A stretch of 64,000 nt of DNA from Shinella zoogloeoides (GCF_033705735.1 NZ_CP131130.1:1615001-1679000); one strand, 5' to 3'. Counted from the stretch's first letter, positions 46,887 to 58,614 are shown. The notes: a model not told the origin generated them from the letters alone. Translations and numbers: made by a program.

Positions 46887-47930
46887 ATGGACAGAATGAA
46901 GAGCGGGGGCCGGGCGGCATCGACGCCCCCCTCCAGCGAGCGGCCGACGCTGAAGACCATCGCCTTCATGACGGGCCTCGGCATCACCACCGTTTCGCGG
47001 GCGCTGAAGGATGCGCCCGACATCAGCAGCGAGACGAAGGAGCGCGTGCGCCTCGTCGCCCGGCAGATCGGCTACCAGCCGAACCGGGCGGGTGTGCGCC
47101 TTCGCACCGGCAAGACCAATGTCATCAGCCTGATCCTCAGCCTGGAAGAGGAGATCATGGGCCTGACGAGCCCCATGGTCGTCGGCATCTCGGAAGTGCT
47201 CGCCGCAACGCAGTACCATCTCGTGGTGACGCCCTACCGCACACAGGGCAATGCGCTCGATCCGGTGCGCTACGTGCTGGAAACGGGCGCAGCCGACGGT
47301 GTGATCATCTCGCGCACCGAGCCGAAGGACCCGCGCGTCGCGCTGATGATGGAGCGCAACTTCCCCTTCGTCACGCATGGCCGCACCGAGATGGGCCTTG
47401 CCCATCCCTATCACGATTTCGATAACGAGCGCTTCGCCTATGAGGCCGTGCGCAAGCTGGCCGAGCTCGGCCGCAAGCGCCTGGTGCTGCTCCAGCCGCC
47501 GCCCTACCTCACCTTCTACCTGCACATGCGGGCGGGCTTCGAAAAGGGCATCCGCGATTTCGGCGCGACGGCCCTGCCCTTCAACACCGTCAACCTCGAC
47601 AACAGCCTCCTCGATATCCGCAACGCCGCCGAGGCGCTGTTCGACGCCGCCGACGGGCCTGACGGCATCGTCTCCGGCAGCGGCTCGGGCGCGGTGGCGC
47701 TTATCGCGGCGCTCGAGGCCAGGGGCCGCAGGCTCGGCCAGGACATCGACATGGTCTCCAAGGAACCACACATGTTCCTGCAATGGCTGCGGCCGGAGGT
47801 CGTGACCATGCGCGAGGATATCCGCCTCGCCGGCCGGGAACTTGCAAAGGCCGTCATCGCCCGCATAGAGGGCATTCCGCCCGAAGAATTGCAGACGCTG
47901 AGCTATCCGATCCCGACGGACGAGGCCTGA
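46887..47930 (+). CDS. LacI-family transcriptional regulator
   Basis: About 347 residues. The N-terminal helix-turn-helix (TLKTIAFMTGLGITTVSRALKDAPDISSETKERVRLVARQIGYQPNRAG) is followed by a periplasmic-binding-like sensor (VISLILSLEEEIMGL, SRTEPKDPRVALMMERNFPFVTHGR). It most likely controlled the sugar-catabolic genes whose fragments lie upstream. The start is uncertain: ATGs at 46863, 46887 and 46898 are in frame before the domain. Confidence 0.88.
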   Translation: MDRMKSGGRAASTPPSSERPTLKTIAFMTGLGITTVSRALKDAPDISSETKERVRLVARQIGYQPNRAGVRLRTGKTNVISLILSLEEEIMGLTSPMVVGISEVLAATQYHLVVTPYRTQGNALDPVRYVLETGAADGVIISRTEPKDPRVALMMERNFPFVTHGRTEMGLAHPYHDFDNERFAYEAVRKLAELGRKRLVLLQPPPYLTFYLHMRAGFEKGIRDFGATALPFNTVNLDNSLLDIRNAAEALFDAADGPDGIVSGSGSGAVALIAALEARGRRLGQDIDMVSKEPHMFLQWLRPEVVTMREDIRLAGRELAKAVIARIEGIPPEELQTLSYPIPTDEA

Positions 47931-48064
47931 CGCATCACCCCATGCCGCTTCGGCATGCCGGCAACTGGGCGTAGCCATATATAGCCGTTGCAGGCCGCCC
48001 GTTTTTTAGGCATCGCAAAGCCGTCGCTGAATTGAAGCAGTCGCGACGGCAAGCAGGAGCGGCG

Positions 48065-49318
48065 ATGGCCCACGAGAAACAAAGATTGAACTATGTGCTG
48101 TTCCTCATCGCAGGCGCCGGCCTCGTGAATGTCGCGAGGGCGATGACGCTCTCGTTCCTCGCCATCAAGCTGCAGCAGACCTTCGGCCTCGGGCCGGCGA
48201 TGATCGGCATGCTGCTGGGTATCGGCCCGCTGGTGGGCGCGGTCGTAGCGCCCTTCGCGGGCTCCCTGTCGGACAAGGTGGGGCGCAAGACCGTGCTGAC
48301 GCTCACGCTGCTTTCCATGGCCCTCGCTATGGTCGGCATGGGCGTCGCCGAAACCGTCATCGCATTCTGCATTGCCCAGGTGGTCGCGGCTGTTGCCGTC
48401 GCGATCAACGAGCCGGTATCCCGCGCCCTGATGAGCGACGTGTGCCCCGAACCGCTGCGCCTCAAATATTTCTCCTGGCGCTACATGGCGATCAATTTCG
48501 GCTTCGCCGTCGGCCCGCTGATCGGGATCGCGGCAGGCGCCGCATCCACGACGCTGTTCGTCATCGCCGGCATCGTCTACGCCCTCTTCGCGCTCGCCCT
48601 CTACATGCTGAAAGTGCCCGTGCAGCTTAGCGAGGCCGAGCACGCATCCGCGCCGAAAATATCGGTGCTCCAGAGCATCAAGATGGCCATCCGCGATCCC
48701 CGCCTCGCCTTCTTCGTCGGCGGCGGCACCATGCTGGTGGCGGTCTACGGCCAATGGTCGGCGACGCTTGCTCCCTACCTCGCCGGTAACATCGCCGGCG
48801 GCGTCGAGATCTTCGCCTATATCGTCTCCATCAACGGCGCCGTGGTCCTGATCGGAAACCCGTTCGCCCGCCGCTTCATCGAACGCGCCGGAGCGCTGAA
48901 TGCACTTGTGACCGGCTGCCTGCTGTTCCTCGTCGGCGAGCTCGGCTTCCTTGCCTCCAGCGGCCTCTGGGGCCTTGCCATCTCCATGGTCATCTTCACC
49001 ATCGGGGAAATTCTGGTCGTCCCGTCCGAATACATGCTGGTCGACGGCATTTCGAACGACCGCAACAGGGGCAGCTATTTCGGTGCCCACTCCTTCTCGA
49101 CGGTCGGCAATTTCGTCGGCCCCACTTTCGGCGGCCTCATGCTCGGCGCCTTCGGCGGGCCGGGCATGTTCCTTCTCTTCGCCGGCTTCTCGATCATCAG
49201 CGCCATCCTGTTCGCCATCGGCACCAGAATGCCGCCGCCGAAGGCTTCGGTCGAGCTTGCCCCGGCAGCCGCATCGAGCGGTGCCGTCGGCCCGCATCTC
49301 AGGGGCGCCTACGCCTGA
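48065..49318 (+). CDS. MFS transporter (sugar-efflux/uptake type)
   Basis: 417-residue major-facilitator protein with twelve predicted helices. The loop 2-3 signature is GSLSDKVGRKT; a second half-repeat starts after SIKMAIRDPRLAFFVGGG. It resembles sugar or drug MFS carriers (YfcJ/SotB-like). ATG at 48065 has AGGAG six bases before it. Its place next to the LacI regulator suggests a carbohydrate substrate. It ends at a strong terminator. Confidence 0.87.
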   Translation: MAHEKQRLNYVLFLIAGAGLVNVARAMTLSFLAIKLQQTFGLGPAMIGMLLGIGPLVGAVVAPFAGSLSDKVGRKTVLTLTLLSMALAMVGMGVAETVIAFCIAQVVAAVAVAINEPVSRALMSDVCPEPLRLKYFSWRYMAINFGFAVGPLIGIAAGAASTTLFVIAGIVYALFALALYMLKVPVQLSEAEHASAPKISVLQSIKMAIRDPRLAFFVGGGTMLVAVYGQWSATLAPYLAGNIAGGVEIFAYIVSINGAVVLIGNPFARRFIERAGALNALVTGCLLFLVGELGFLASSGLWGLAISMVIFTIGEILVVPSEYMLVDGISNDRNRGSYFGAHSFSTVGNFVGPTFGGLMLGAFGGPGMFLLFAGFSIISAILFAIGTRMPPPKASVELAPAAASSGAVGPHLRGAYA

Positions 49319-49340
49319 CGCCTCCAAATACCGTTCAAGC

Positions 49341-49370
49341 AAAAGGCCCGGTCTTGCGACCGGGCCTTTT
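49341..49370. terminator. Bidirectional terminator between the MFS gene and gnd
   Basis: Perfect 13-bp stem AAAAGGCCCGGTC / GACCGGGCCTTTT with loop TTGC, between convergent genes. Confidence 0.92.
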
Positions 49371-49392
49371 CGTGTCAGGCTTCCGCCGGAGC

Positions 49393-50823
49393 TCAGCCGT
49401 TGAGGCCGGAGCCCCAGGGGCCGTGGTGGCTGTCCGCACCGTCGGTGCGGTCGAAGCCGTGTGCGCCGAAAAAGTCGCGCTGCGCCTGGATGACGTTCGC
49501 CGTGCCGCGGCCGCGGCGGTAGCTGTCGAAATAGCCGAGCGCCGAGGCGAGCGCCGGGACCGGCAGGCCGTGCAGGGCGGCGGCGGAGACGACGCGGCGC
49601 AGCGCCCCGTCCGTTTCCTTCACCATCTCGGCGAAGGCCGGGGTGACGATGAGGTTGGCCGCATCCGGCGTCTTGGTGAAGGCGCTGGTGATCGCGTCGA
49701 GGAACTGCGAGCGGATGATGCAGCCGGCGCGCCAGATTTTCGCGATCGTCGGCATCGGCAGGTTCCAGCCGTATTCCTTCGAGGCGGCGGACATCACGGC
49801 GAAGCCCTGCGCATAGGCGCCGATCTTGCCGGCGAGCAGCGCGCTTTCGAGGTCCTTGAGGAAGGCGGCCCTGTCGGCGACCTTGAGCTCCGGCACGGCC
49901 GGCAGGCCAAGGATCTTCTCGGCGGCCTCGCGCTCGCCCTTGAAGGAGGAGATCGAGCGGGCGGCGACGGCGGCCTCGATACCGGTCGCCGGCACGCCCA
50001 TGTTCTGCGCCTCGATGGCGGACCACTTGCCGGTGCCCTTCTGGCCGGCCTTGTCGAGGATCATGTCGACCATCGCATTGCCGCTGATCGGATCCTTGGC
50101 GGCGAGCACCGTCGCGGTGATCTCGATGAGATAGGATTCGAGGCGCCCCTTGTTCCATTCGCCGAAGACGGCGCTGATCTCGGAGGCGCTCATCTTCAGG
50201 CCGTCGCGCAGGATACCGTAGATCTCGGCGATCATCTGCATGTCGGCATATTCGATGCCGTTGTGGATGGTCTTGACGAAGTGGCCGGCGCCGTTCTCGC
50301 CGAGCCAGGCGACGCACGGGTCGTCGTTGTACTTAGCGGCGATCGATGTCAGCACCTTCTCGACGCGCTTCCACGAATCTTCCGTGCCGCCGACCATGAT
50401 GGAGGGGCCATGGCGCGCGCCCTCCTCACCGCCGGAAACGCCCATGCCGATGAAGGTGAGGCCGCTGTCCTTGAGGGCATCGAAGCGGCGCATCGTATCG
50501 CGGAAATTCGCGTTGCCGGCATCGATCATGATGTCGTTCTTTTCCAGATGCGGACGCAGCAGTTCCATCTGCTGGTCGACCGCGGCACCGGCCTGGATCA
50601 TGATGATGATCGGGCGCGGCGGGCGGATGGCGGCGACAAACTCTTCAATCGTCTCGCAGGGCACGATGCGGCCCTTGAGGTCGCCCGCCTCCTCGTAGAA
50701 TTCCTTCGTGCGCGCCGCCGTGCGGTTGAACACCGCGATCGTGTTGCCCTTTTCGGCAATGTTGAGCGCAAGGTTCGACCCCATGACGCCGAGACCGATA
50801 AGACCGATTTCCGCCTGTGCCAC
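49393..50823 (-). CDS. gnd: 6-phosphogluconate dehydrogenase, decarboxylating
   Basis: 476-residue enzyme of the pentose phosphate pathway converting 6-phosphogluconate to ribulose 5-phosphate and CO2 with NADP. It has IGLIGLGVMGSNLALNIAEKG, the substrate-binding GMGVSGGEEGARHGPSIMVGG, the catalytic FVKTIHNGIEYADMQMIAE and a C-terminal FFGAHGFDRTDG. Length is normal. Start is GTG at 50823 with GGAGG seven bases upstream. Confidence 0.96.
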   Translation of the reverse strand: MAQAEIGLIGLGVMGSNLALNIAEKGNTIAVFNRTAARTKEFYEEAGDLKGRIVPCETIEEFVAAIRPPRPIIIMIQAGAAVDQQMELLRPHLEKNDIMIDAGNANFRDTMRRFDALKDSGLTFIGMGVSGGEEGARHGPSIMVGGTEDSWKRVEKVLTSIAAKYNDDPCVAWLGENGAGHFVKTIHNGIEYADMQMIAEIYGILRDGLKMSASEISAVFGEWNKGRLESYLIEITATVLAAKDPISGNAMVDMILDKAGQKGTGKWSAIEAQNMGVPATGIEAAVAARSISSFKGEREAAEKILGLPAVPELKVADRAAFLKDLESALLAGKIGAYAQGFAVMSAASKEYGWNLPMPTIAKIWRAGCIIRSQFLDAITSAFTKTPDAANLIVTPAFAEMVKETDGALRRVVSAAALHGLPVPALASALGYFDSYRRGRGTANVIQAQRDFFGAHGFDRTDGADSHHGPWGSGLNG

Positions 50824-50991
50824 GATAATACCTCCGTAGAATGGCGCGGCGGGGATTGTTTCGGGCTCATGCCGGAAACGCCGCGCAAGAAGAGACTGAG
50901 GAGCTTAGCTCCAGCGGAGGTGTTTTGGCATTCAAATCGATTTACGACAAGCAATTGTTTGTTCGAACAGCGTTTTTAGAACCGCTCGAAA

Positions 50992-51143
50992 TCACGTCCC
51001 CGGCTTGTCGTCGCCGTCGTCGAGCACGCGCCAGGCGGCGCCCTCGACATCGTCGTACTGGCCGCTCTTGAGCGACCAGAGAAAGGCCCCGAGGCCGAGC
51101 GCGCCGAGGAAGAGCGCGATGGGGATGAGGAAGATCAGCGTGT

Positions 51144-51147
<4 letters not shown>
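50992..51147 (-). CDS. fixS: cbb3-type oxidase assembly protein CcoS/FixS
   Basis: 51-residue single-helix membrane protein needed to mature the cbb3 oxidase. It begins MNTLIFLIPIALFLGALGLGAFLWSLKSGQYDDVEGAAWRVL, where the SGQYDD(V/L)EGxAxR motif is diagnostic. Its ATG overlaps the fixI stop (ATGA). Last gene of fixGHIS. Confidence 0.95.
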
Positions 51148-53434
<2,287 letters not shown>

Positions 53435-53438
<4 letters not shown>

Positions 53439-53935
53439 TTCGCGCCTCCCGCGACCACCGTGCGGACAGTCTGGTGGAATACCTTCCTGCCGTCCTTCCT
53501 CGTGGCGATGTCGACCACCCACTGGCCGGAGGCGATGTCGCGCTCGGCCGTGAAGAGGCCCTTCCCGTCCGGCTGGAGCGCGAGGGTGAAGTCGTCGCGT
53601 TCATCCACCGGGCGCTTGAAGACGGCGGAGACGTCGTCGGCGACGAGCGGCGCGCCCTTGGCGTCCACCACCCGATAGGCGACGCGGCCGCCCTCGATGG
53701 TCAGGCTGCCCTCGATGCCGCTGGCGGCGAGCGCCTTGGCCTCGGCGACCTTGCCGTTGAACTGCTGGCTGGCGACATAGGTGTTCGGCACAACGAGGCC
53801 GCTCCAGCTATGCGAGGCATTCCACGCCATGATGAGGTTCACGGTGATGATCGTTCCGAAGAACAGCACCATGACGCCCAGCATATGCCAGCCGGTGAAG
53901 ACGAAGCCCTGTTCCTTGCGTTCTGCGGCCATCAC
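53435..53935 (-). CDS. fixH: FixH/CcoH family protein
   Basis: 166-residue membrane-anchored protein (helix ~15-37, WHMLGVMVLFFGTIITVNLIMAW) with a periplasmic beta-rich domain. It helps assemble or stabilise the cbb3 oxidase. ATGA overlap with fixG upstream and GTGA overlap with fixI downstream show a coupled operon. Confidence 0.93.
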
Positions 53936-55503
53936 TTTGCTCCCGGCGTGTTGAATTTGGCGGAATAGACGTCGCGCTCGTGACCCTGCCGGTCCTCGGC
54001 GACAATCTGGAAGCCTTCGGCGGCTTCCGCAAGCCGATCCTTGGGCAGGGTGACGAAAACACGCAGCGCCGTCACCTTGTCCGGGTCCGCCGGCACGTCG
54101 ACGCTGCGGCCGTCCGCGCTGTCATGGCCCGCTATCTTCATCGTCGCGCCCGGCATGCCCTCGATGGAGACGGTGATGACGCGCGGCTCGGGAATCATGT
54201 TGAGCAGCTTCACGGCATAGCCGTTGCGGATCGAGCCGTCCGATTCGACGACGAATTGCGGGTTGCGGTCATGGATGACGTTGAGGTCGAGCCGGTCGCG
54301 CGACAGCAGCGCGAAGACGAGCGCAAGGCCGGCCAGCGACCAGACGCCGAAATAGAGCAGCGTGCGCGGGCGGAAGATGATGCGCCAGTCGAAGTGCCTG
54401 ATCGCATCGATGAAGCGGCCGTCGGCATCGCGCACGCGATTCGGATCGACGGGAACCGTGCCGCCGGCGGTCGCCAGCGCCATGTTGGTCGAATAGTCCG
54501 AAAGGGTGGCATAGGCGATGAGGCCGCGCTCCTTGCCGAGCTTGTCCATCACGTTGTCGCAGGCGTCGATGCAGAGCGCGCAGGTGATGCATTCGAGCTG
54601 CTGGCCGTCGCGGATGTCGATGCCCATGGGACAGACGACGACGCAGGCATTGCAATCGACGCAATCGCCGACGCTCTCGCCGGCGGCGATGGCCTTCTTG
54701 GCGTGGCGGGTGCGCGGCTCGCCGCGCCAGTCGTTATAGGTGACGACGAGCGAGCTCTCGTCGAGCATCGCCGCCTGGATGCGCGGCCAGGGACACATAT
54801 AGGTGCAGACCTGCTCGCGCATCAGCCCGCCGAAGACATAGGTCGTGGCCGTCAGGATGGCGACGGTGATATAGGCGACGGGCGGCGCCTGTAGCGTCAC
54901 GAACTCGACGAGCAGGGTCGGCGCATCCGCGAAATAGAAGATCCAGGCGCCGCCGGTCGCCACCGCGATCACCAGCCAGGTGACGTGCTTGCTGACGCGC
55001 TTCCAGATCTTGTCGAGCGTCCAGGGGCCGGCATCGAGCTTCATGCGCGCGTTGCGGTCGCCCTCGATGGCGCGCTCCACGACGAGGAAGAGATCGACCC
55101 AGACGGTCTGCGGACAGGCATAGCCGCACCAGGCGCGCCCGACCGCCGAGGTGACGAGGAAGAGCCCGAAGCCCGCCATGACGAGCAGGCCCGCCACGAA
55201 GAAGAATTCCTGCGGCCAGATCTCGATGAAGAAGAAGTAGAACCGGCGACCGGCAAGATCGACCAGCACGGCCTGGTCCGGCGCGTGCGGGCCGCGATCC
55301 CAGCGGATCCACGGCGTCAGGTAGTAGATGCCGAGCGTGATCAGCATCACCAGCCACTTGAACTGGCGGAAGCGACCTTCGGCGCGCTTGGGGAAGATCT
55401 TCTTGCGCTTCTCGTAAAGCGGCTTGCGCACCTTCGCCGAATTGACGGGCTCCGCTTCGTGGCGCTCGACGGAATTATAGATCGTGGTGGAAGTCTGTTG
55501 CAT
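53932..55503 (-). CDS. fixG: Cytochrome c oxidase accessory protein CcoG/FixG
   Basis: 523-residue membrane iron-sulfur protein, thought to reduce copper for the oxidase. Several helices precede two ferredoxin-like clusters, CVDCNACVVVCPMGIDIRDG and CITCALCIDACDNVM, with a polyferredoxin-type CGYACPQTVW earlier. A C-terminal Ig-like FixG domain follows. First gene of fixGHIS, with an anaerobox 59 bases upstream of its start. Confidence 0.95.
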   Translation of the reverse strand: MQQTSTTIYNSVERHEAEPVNSAKVRKPLYEKRKKIFPKRAEGRFRQFKWLVMLITLGIYYLTPWIRWDRGPHAPDQAVLVDLAGRRFYFFFIEIWPQEFFFVAGLLVMAGFGLFLVTSAVGRAWCGYACPQTVWVDLFLVVERAIEGDRNARMKLDAGPWTLDKIWKRVSKHVTWLVIAVATGGAWIFYFADAPTLLVEFVTLQAPPVAYITVAILTATTYVFGGLMREQVCTYMCPWPRIQAAMLDESSLVVTYNDWRGEPRTRHAKKAIAAGESVGDCVDCNACVVVCPMGIDIRDGQQLECITCALCIDACDNVMDKLGKERGLIAYATLSDYSTNMALATAGGTVPVDPNRVRDADGRFIDAIRHFDWRIIFRPRTLLYFGVWSLAGLALVFALLSRDRLDLNVIHDRNPQFVVESDGSIRNGYAVKLLNMIPEPRVITVSIEGMPGATMKIAGHDSADGRSVDVPADPDKVTALRVFVTLPKDRLAEAAEGFQIVAEDRQGHERDVYSAKFNTPGAK

Positions 55504-55561
55504 GGGATGGGCCGCACCTGTCGTTGTGCCGGCACAATGACGCCAACAGGGGCCGCTATCG

Positions 55562-55575
55562 TTGATCTACGTCAA
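55562..55575 (-). promoter_or_regulatory. FixK/FNR-type anaerobox upstream of fixG
   Basis: TTGAT-CTAC-GTCAA: nine of ten half-site bases match TTGAT-N4-ATCAA. It lies 59 bases before the fixG ATG, so fixGHIS probably has its own low-oxygen promoter. Confidence 0.75.
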
Positions 55576-55716
55576 GTTTCGCGCATCGCATGGCGTGGCG
55601 GGTTGCCGCACAAGGCATTGTACGGCATGCGTGGAGCGCCGCTGCACGGCAATATGTTCACTTTTTGTTCGACACCTTCCTATAACTCACCTATGATCGG
55701 GAAAGAGGAGACAGCC

Positions 55717-56133
55717 ATGACCACCCTTCCCGCCCGCATCGTCCATCGGACGATTCGACGTAACTGGCGCGCGGTCTACGATTTCGCGTCGAGGCCGGAG
55801 AACATGCCGCTCTGGGCGTCCGGTCTCGCCGCGGGGTTGACGCGCGACGGCGACGACTGGATCGCCGACGGCGGCCCCGTCGGCAATGTGCGCGTGCGCT
55901 TCGCCCCGCCGAACGAGTTCGGCGTCATCGACCATACGGTGACGCTGCCGGATGGGCTGCGGGTCGAAAATGCCCTGCGCGTCGTGCCGAATGGCGATGG
56001 CGCGGAGGTGATGTTCACCCTGCTGCGGCAGGCGGATATGGACGATGCGGCCTTCGCGGCGGACGCGGCGCATGTCGCTCGCGATCTCGACGCGCTGGCG
56101 CGATTGATGGAAAACGAGGAGAGGCCGCGATGA
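55717..56133 (+). CDS. SRPBCC-family protein
   Basis: 138-residue START-like/polyketide-cyclase-type protein: an N-terminal strand into a helix (RRNWRAVYDFASRPENMPLWASGL), then a beta-sheet with FGVIDHTVTLPDGLRVENALRVVPNGDGAEVMFTLLR, and a C-terminal helix. It probably binds a small hydrophobic ligand. ATG behind AGAGGAG; the stop overlaps the next gene (ATGA). It sits between the two fix operons on the opposite strand. Confidence 0.82.
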   Translation: MTTLPARIVHRTIRRNWRAVYDFASRPENMPLWASGLAAGLTRDGDDWIADGGPVGNVRVRFAPPNEFGVIDHTVTLPDGLRVENALRVVPNGDGAEVMFTLLRQADMDDAAFAADAAHVARDLDALARLMENEERPR

Positions 56134-56486
56134 GCAGCAGGGGCGCCGATCGCAGGATCGACTATATCGAATTCAACGTTTCGGACATCGCGAGGAGCAA
56201 GGCCTTCTACGGCGGCGCCTTCGGCTGGACCTTCACCGATTACGGCCCGGACTATTGCGAATTCCAGGACGGCCGCCTCACCGGCGGCTTCACGACGACG
56301 GCGCCCGTGGCGGCTGGCGGCGGGCCGCTCGTCATCCTCTTTGCCGACGATCTGGAGGACGCCCTCGCACGCATCGAGACGGCCGGCGGAAAGATCGTCC
56401 GGCCGATCTTCGCCTTTCCCGGCGGCCGGCGTTTCCACTTCGCCGACCCCGACGGCTACGAACTGGCGGTCTGGTCGGACCGATAA
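56130..56486 (+). CDS. VOC-family (glyoxalase/bleomycin-resistance-like) protein
   Basis: 118-residue protein with IDYIEFNVSDIARSKAFYGGAFGWTFTDYGPDYCEF and a closing FPGGRRFHFADPDGYELAVWSD, the canonical VOC metal-site ends. Coupled to the SRPBCC gene by a four-base overlap. Such pairs may act on or sequester a small toxic compound; the substrate is unknown. Confidence 0.87.
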   Translation: MSSRGADRRIDYIEFNVSDIARSKAFYGGAFGWTFTDYGPDYCEFQDGRLTGGFTTTAPVAAGGGPLVILFADDLEDALARIETAGGKIVRPIFAFPGGRRFHFADPDGYELAVWSDR

Positions 56487-56561
56487 AAACATGCCGTAAC
56501 GTCAATATGATCGCGAGGTGACTTTTATCGAATGAATTCAGGCTTTTTCAATCATCGGCTC

Positions 56562-56667
56562 CTAGAGCATTTCCAGCAAAAGCGCGAAGCGGTTTTGCGT
56601 TCGGAAATGCGGCAAAGAAAGAGTTGGAGCGTTTTCGCGATTCGGCGAAAAGCGGAAATGCTCTAGC
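56562..56667. repeat. Rhizobial intergenic palindromic repeat, second family
   Basis: 106-base element with perfect 13-bp ends CTAGAGCATTTCC / GGAAATGCTCTAG and inner segments AGCGCGAAGCGGTTTTGCG and GCGATTCGGCGAAAAGCGG. This type is common between genes in Rhizobium, Agrobacterium and Sinorhizobium. It lies 33 bases upstream of the diguanylate cyclase gene. Confidence 0.85.
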
Positions 56668-56700
56668 GAGTGCCGCGGTTGAAACGGACGGGCTCGTTCG

Positions 56701-57438
56701 ATGTACAGGATCCTCGGCAAGACATTGGCGGTGGCGGCGCTCTCCGTGCTGGCCTCGCTCATGATCAGCTTCGCCTTCGTGCCGATGCTGGGCGGCAAGG
56801 TCGCCGGCGCGGGCCTCGTTATGACCATCGCCTGCCCCATCGCCATCTCCATACCGGCCTCCATGCTGCATTTCTGGCAGGCGGAAAGGCTGCGCACGGC
56901 CAACACCGCCCTCGCCCAGGCGCGCGACGCGCTGGCGGCGGCCTATGACCGCCTGCAGGACCAGGCCCGGCGCGATGCCCTCACCGGCGCCCTCAACCGC
57001 GCGGCCTTCATGGCGGGGCTGGACGAGCGCAACCGGGCCGGCGCGCATGGCGGCCTGCTCTTCCTCGACATCGATCATTTCAAGTCGGTCAACGACCGCT
57101 TCGGCCATGCGGCCGGCGACGAAGCGCTCGCCCGTGTCGGCACGGTGCTCTCGGGCCTTTCCGGCGACGGCGATCTGGTCGGGCGCCTCGGCGGCGAGGA
57201 GTTCGCCGTCTTCCTGCACGAAGCCGCGCCCGAGCGCATGCTCGACCACTCGCAGGCAATCCGCAAGGCGGTCGCGGCGATCGACCTGCGCACGCCCTCC
57301 GGCATCCGCATCGCCCTCGGCATCAGCATCGGCGCCTTCCACTGCGCGCCTCACTTCGACCCGGCCGAAGCGCTCGCTGCAGCGGACCGGAACCTCTATC
57401 GCGCGAAATCGGCGGGCCGGAACACGGTCGTGGCCTGA
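56701..57438 (+). CDS. Membrane diguanylate cyclase (GGDEF)
   Basis: 245-residue protein with two N-terminal helices (~8-30 and ~38-58), a short coiled linker and a GGDEF domain. RRDALTGALNRAAF opens the domain; FLDIDHFKSVNDRFGHAAGDEAL and the active GGEEF (RLGGEEFAVF) are intact, so it should make cyclic-di-GMP. No obvious inhibitory RxxD four residues before GGEEF. It lies between fixGHIS and fixNOQP on the opposite strand. Confidence 0.88.
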   Translation: MYRILGKTLAVAALSVLASLMISFAFVPMLGGKVAGAGLVMTIACPIAISIPASMLHFWQAERLRTANTALAQARDALAAAYDRLQDQARRDALTGALNRAAFMAGLDERNRAGAHGGLLFLDIDHFKSVNDRFGHAAGDEALARVGTVLSGLSGDGDLVGRLGGEEFAVFLHEAAPERMLDHSQAIRKAVAAIDLRTPSGIRIALGISIGAFHCAPHFDPAEALAAADRNLYRAKSAGRNTVVA

Positions 57439-57748
57439 GCGATAGCCCTGCGGGGCAGCGACATCGTTGGCCTTGCCGCATAGCGGCAGCCGACCTGTTA
57501 CGGGTGTAAGTGTCGACCCTCGGCTCAAGGCCGAGGGTGACGGAGGGGAGCAAAGGTGCGCGCCCATCAGGCGACGCGGCGGAGGAAACCATCGCCTCAG
57601 CGTCGAAACCTTCCTGCCGTCTTCATCCTCGGGCTCGACCCGATCCATGCCACCCGGCGCCTGCCCCGCCGATCCGGAACAACCCCTCGCCTCACAAACA
57701 GAAAGGCCGCGGTCTCCCGCGGCCTTCCGTCCTTGCATGTCCTGCTGT
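57439..57748. other. Intergenic region with hairpins, no gene
   Basis: 310 bases between convergent genes. Contains a 9-bp palindrome ACCCTCGGC / GCCGAGGGT at 57516-57538 (cousin of 11252-11284) and the fixP terminator. No coding sequence seen. Confidence 0.6.
57703..57726 (-). terminator. Terminator of fixNOQP
   Basis: 10-bp stem AAGGCCGCGG / CCGCGGCCTT with loop TCTC, 23 bases past the fixP stop on the minus strand, ending CCTTTCT. Confidence 0.75.
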
Positions 57749-58612
57749 CTATTCGCCGCCACCGAGCGAATGCACGAAGATAGCGAGCTGCTTGACGGCC
57801 GGCTCTCCGAGGCGGGGGAGCCAGGCGGGCATGACGCCGTGCTTGGGCGCGCGGACCTGCGCGGCGATGGCGGCTTCGCCCTCGCCCTTCAGCCAGATGG
57901 CGTCGGCAAGGTCGGGGGCGCCCATCTCACGGTTGCCCTTGGCGTCCTCGCCATGGCAGGAAGCGCAATTGTCGGCGAAGACCTGCTTGCCGGGCTCGAC
58001 CAGGCTCGCATCCGACGGCGTTCCCGTCAGGCTGACGACATAGGCGGCGACTTCCTTGATCTGCGCCGGCTCGAGGATCTCGCCGAAGGCCGGCATTTCC
58101 GAGACGCGGGTCTCATCGTCGCCGGGATGGCGGATGCCGTGGGCAATGGTCTGGTAGATGTCTTCCACCGTGCCGCCCCAGATCCAGTCGTCGTCGTTGA
58201 GGTTCGGGAAGCCCGCGCCGCCGGCCGCGCCCGAGCCGTGGCACTGGGCACAGTTGACCTTGAAGGCCGAGGCGCCGCCCGAGATCGCGAACTGCGAGAG
58301 CTGCGGATCGGCAAGGATCTCCTCCAGCGACGACTTGGCGATACGGTCGACATTGACGGCCTGTGCTTCCTTGGCGCTGGCAAGCTCGGCGGCGATGTTG
58401 GCGCGGCTCGACCAGCCGAGCATGCCCCGCGTCGCATCCGAGATCATCGGCCAGGCCGGGAAGGCGATGGTATAGCCGATGGCCCACAGGATCGTCAGGT
58501 AGAACGTCCAGACCCACCAGCGCGGCATCGGATTGTTCAGTTCCCTGATGCCGTCCCATTCGTGGCCGGTGGTTTCGACGCCCGAGATTTCGTCGATATG
58601 CTTCTCGGCCAT
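57749..58612 (-). CDS. fixP: cbb3-type cytochrome c oxidase subunit III CcoP/FixP
   Basis: 287-residue membrane-anchored dihaem cytochrome c that brings electrons to the oxidase. One helix lies at ~35-55 (WWVWTFYLTILWAIGYTIAFPAWP). Two haem sites follow, CAQCH (~120) and CASCH (~215), each with downstream Met ligands (for example MPAFGE and MPAWLPRL). Last gene of fixNOQP; ATG two bases after the fixQ stop. Confidence 0.96.
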   Translation of the reverse strand: MAEKHIDEISGVETTGHEWDGIRELNNPMPRWWVWTFYLTILWAIGYTIAFPAWPMISDATRGMLGWSSRANIAAELASAKEAQAVNVDRIAKSSLEEILADPQLSQFAISGGASAFKVNCAQCHGSGAAGGAGFPNLNDDDWIWGGTVEDIYQTIAHGIRHPGDDETRVSEMPAFGEILEPAQIKEVAAYVVSLTGTPSDASLVEPGKQVFADNCASCHGEDAKGNREMGAPDLADAIWLKGEGEAAIAAQVRAPKHGVMPAWLPRLGEPAVKQLAIFVHSLGGGE

Positions 58613-58614
58613 GA

